7,567 nt of DNA from Spongiibacteraceae bacterium UBA5047 (GTDB taxonomy: Bacteria > Pseudomonadota > Gammaproteobacteria > Pseudomonadales > Spongiibacteraceae), in contig DIBR01000026.1 in assembly GCA_002415025.1 (NCBI GenBank), positions 1 to 7,567 of the forward strand, read 5' to 3'. The position numbers were made by a program, and so were the translations under genes. Shown here in pieces: positions 6,067-7,567 of the stretch (its first letter is position 1; the number at the start of each line of letters is the position of its first letter). The notes beneath the pieces are model-generated. The model saw only the letters and a list, made by a program, of their open reading frames with translations, searched no databases and was not told the DNA's origin.

Positions 6067-6674
6067 TGGAATATTATCTGAGCCTGTTTGTGCGTTCGGT
6101 CTTTATCGAAAATATGGCCCTGGCCTTTTTTCTGGGCATGTGTACCTTTCTCGCGATCTCGAAGAAAGTCCAGGCGGCTATCGGTCTGGGCATCGCGGTT
6201 ATCGTGGTCCTGACTATCACTGTACCGGTCAACAACCTGATCTACACCCACTTGTTAGCCGATGGTGCGCTGGCGTGGGCAGGCTATCCGGATGTTGATC
6301 TGAGCTTCCTTGGCTTGCTTAGCTACATTGGTGTTATCGCCGCCATCGTTCAGATCATGGAAATGTTTTTGGATAAGTATGTGCCAGCACTCTATAGCGC
6401 GCTGGGCGTATTTTTGCCCTTGATTACCGTTAACTGCGCCATTATGGGTGCTTCGCTGTTTATGGTTGAGCGCGATTACAATTTTGGCGAATCAGTGGTT
6501 TACGGCGCCGGCGCGGGTACCGGTTGGGCTCTGGCAATCGTGGCCCTGGCAGGTATTCGTGAAAAACTGAAGTATAGCGACGTGCCGGATGGCCTTCGGG
6601 GCCTTGGCATTACCTTTATCACCGTTGGCTTGATGTCATTGGGCTTTATGTCCTTTGGCGGCATTGATCTGTAA
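6066..6674 (+). CDS. nqrE: Na+-translocating NADH:quinone reductase subunit E
   Basis: Integral membrane partner of NqrD, homologous to RnfA. It is 202 aa against about 198 in Vibrio. MEYYLSLFVRSVFIENMALA is the canonical start; AGGAGG (6053-6058) lies 7 nt before ATG 6066, which shares one base with the nqrD stop. GMCTFLAISKKV carries Cys 26 and LITVNCAIMG carries Cys 124, the counterparts of the NqrD cysteines that bind the shared [2Fe-2S]. VLTITVPVNNLIY, ESVVYGAGAGTGW and IREKLKYSDVPDGLRGLGI are conserved. The loop after the second helix (THLLADGALAWAGYPDVDL) looks about four residues longer than in Vibrio. Confidence 0.97.
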   Translation: MEYYLSLFVRSVFIENMALAFFLGMCTFLAISKKVQAAIGLGIAVIVVLTITVPVNNLIYTHLLADGALAWAGYPDVDLSFLGLLSYIGVIAAIVQIMEMFLDKYVPALYSALGVFLPLITVNCAIMGASLFMVERDYNFGESVVYGAGAGTGWALAIVALAGIREKLKYSDVPDGLRGLGITFITVGLMSLGFMSFGGIDL

Positions 6675-6689
6675 CCGAGAGGGAGAAGT

Positions 6690-7567
6690 ATGAATACGGT
6701 AGTCGTTCTCGGTGTCAGCATGTTCACAGCGGTGGTGCTGTCACTTGTTGCGGTAATATTGATCGCGCGGTCGCGTCTGGTCAGTTCGGGCAATGTAAAT
6801 ATTGAAATCAATGGCGAGAAGACCATTACGGTAGCGGCGGGCGATAAACTGCTGAGCACGCTGGCGTCTAATGAGTTGTTTCTTGCCTCGGCCTGTGGCG
6901 GCGGCGGTAGCTGTGCCCAGTGCAAGTGCATAGTCAGTGAAGGCGGTGGTTCCTTGCTGCCCACTGAAGAGGCGCACTTCACTCCGCGTGAGGCACGCGA
7001 AGGCTGGCGCCTGTCCTGCCAGACCCCGGTCAAGCAGGATATGAAGATCGAGATTCCCGAAGAAGTGTTCGGGGTTAAGCAGTGGGAGTGTACGGTTGAG
7101 TCCAACCCCAATGTGGCCACCTTTATCAAGGAGCTCACGCTGAAACTGCCGGAAGGCGAGAATGTGGATTTTCGCGCCGGCGGTTATGTGCAGCTCGAGT
7201 GTCCTCCGCATCTGGTTAAGTATGCAGACTTTGATATCGACGAAGAGTACATGGGCGACTGGCAGAAGTTCGGTTTCCTGGACCTCGAGTCGAAAATCAC
7301 TGAGCCGGTGATTCGCGCCTACTCGATGGCGAACTATCCGGAAGAACGCGGCATCGTTAAGTTTAATATTCGCTGTGCAACACCACACCCCAGTGACCTG
7401 ACGGTGCCTCCGGGTATCATGTCTTCATGGGTGTTTAATCTGAAGCCCGGTGACAAAGTGAAGGTTTACGGTCCCTTTGGTGAGTTCTTCGCCAAGGAAA
7501 CCGACGCCGAGATGATATTTATTGGTGGCGGTGCCGGTATGGCGCCAATGCGTTCGCATATTTTTGA
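6690..7567 (+). CDS. nqrF: Na+-translocating NADH:quinone reductase subunit F, C-terminus cut by window edge
   Basis: NqrF is the NADH-oxidising entry subunit, passing electrons from NADH to FAD and then to its [2Fe-2S] cluster. The window holds 292 codons with no stop; the family is about 407 aa, so roughly 115 residues are missing. Order seen: membrane helix at about 3-27; plant-type [2Fe-2S] domain with Cys 69, 75, 78 and 110 (ACGGGGSCAQC, then LSCQ); the FAD-binding motif RAYSMANYP (Arg 209, Tyr 211, Ser 212) with PPGIMSS at 240-246; GPFGEFF at 261-267; and the start of the NADH-binding lobe GGGAGMAPMRSH (279-290). Cys 80 (QCKC) is an additional cysteine next to the cluster that Vibrio lacks. 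GAGG at 6679-6682 is 7 nt before ATG 6690. It lies 15 nt after nqrE, the largest gap in the operon. Confidence 0.96.
   Translation, partial: MNTVVVLGVSMFTAVVLSLVAVILIARSRLVSSGNVNIEINGEKTITVAAGDKLLSTLASNELFLASACGGGGSCAQCKCIVSEGGGSLLPTEEAHFTPREAREGWRLSCQTPVKQDMKIEIPEEVFGVKQWECTVESNPNVATFIKELTLKLPEGENVDFRAGGYVQLECPPHLVKYADFDIDEEYMGDWQKFGFLDLESKITEPVIRAYSMANYPEERGIVKFNIRCATPHPSDLTVPPGIMSSWVFNLKPGDKVKVYGPFGEFFAKETDAEMIFIGGGAGMAPMRSHIF

Noticed and set aside
6741..7388. A 215-codon minus-strand frame across nqrF
   Set aside because: Overlaps the conserved [2Fe-2S] and FAD domains of nqrF and has no features of its own.
1..7567. CRISPR arrays, tRNA or rRNA genes, insertion sequences, defence or mobile genes
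   Set aside because: None seen. Apart from two short intergenic regions the window is filled by housekeeping and respiratory genes, without direct-repeat arrays or transposase motifs.

Overview
The window looks like a piece of a gammaproteobacterial chromosome. It carries the start of mfd, a long-form glyceraldehyde-3-phosphate dehydrogenase (gap), and the nqrA-nqrF operon for the sodium-translocating NADH:quinone oxidoreductase (Na+-NQR). The proteins most resemble, from memory, those of Pseudomonas and its marine or estuarine relatives (Pseudomonadales/Cellvibrionales type). The order mfd / gap / nqr is also one I recall from Pseudomonas aeruginosa. A marine or halotolerant host is an inference from the sodium pump; the genus cannot be named from this sequence.

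Layout. Positions 1-236 (minus strand) hold the N-terminal 78 codons of mfd, whose remainder lies beyond the left edge. Positions 237-455 are a divergent intergenic region with a candidate minus-strand promoter for mfd and a good candidate sigma70 promoter for gap. Two inverted repeats overlap these promoters. Positions 456-1925 (plus) hold gap, 489 aa with a GTG start. Positions 1926-2095 are an intergenic region with inverted repeats and a candidate nqr promoter. From 2096 to the right edge, nqrA, nqrB, nqrC, nqrD, nqrE and the first 292 codons of nqrF run on the plus strand. Gaps are at most 15 nt, or the genes overlap by a few bases, as in a single operon.

How the genes work together. In Na+-NQR, NqrF takes electrons from NADH through FAD and a [2Fe-2S] cluster. 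Electrons pass via a second [2Fe-2S] between NqrD and NqrE to covalent FMN on NqrC and NqrB, then to riboflavin and ubiquinone, while Na+ is exported. The visible cofactor residues are all present: the flavinylation threonines of NqrB and NqrC, the four NqrD/NqrE cysteines, and the NqrF cluster cysteines, FAD motif and NADH motif. The window ends before the C-terminus of nqrF. The maturation genes often found next (apbE flavin transferase, nqrM) would lie outside it if present. The neighbouring GAPDH differs from the classical glycolytic enzyme by a long N-terminal extension and an Arg where the NAD-selecting Asp normally sits.

I do not see a previously undescribed system here. The coding content is well-known families in a known arrangement. 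What deserves a second look is the regulatory DNA (inverted repeats over all three candidate promoters) and the cofactor preference of the GAPDH.
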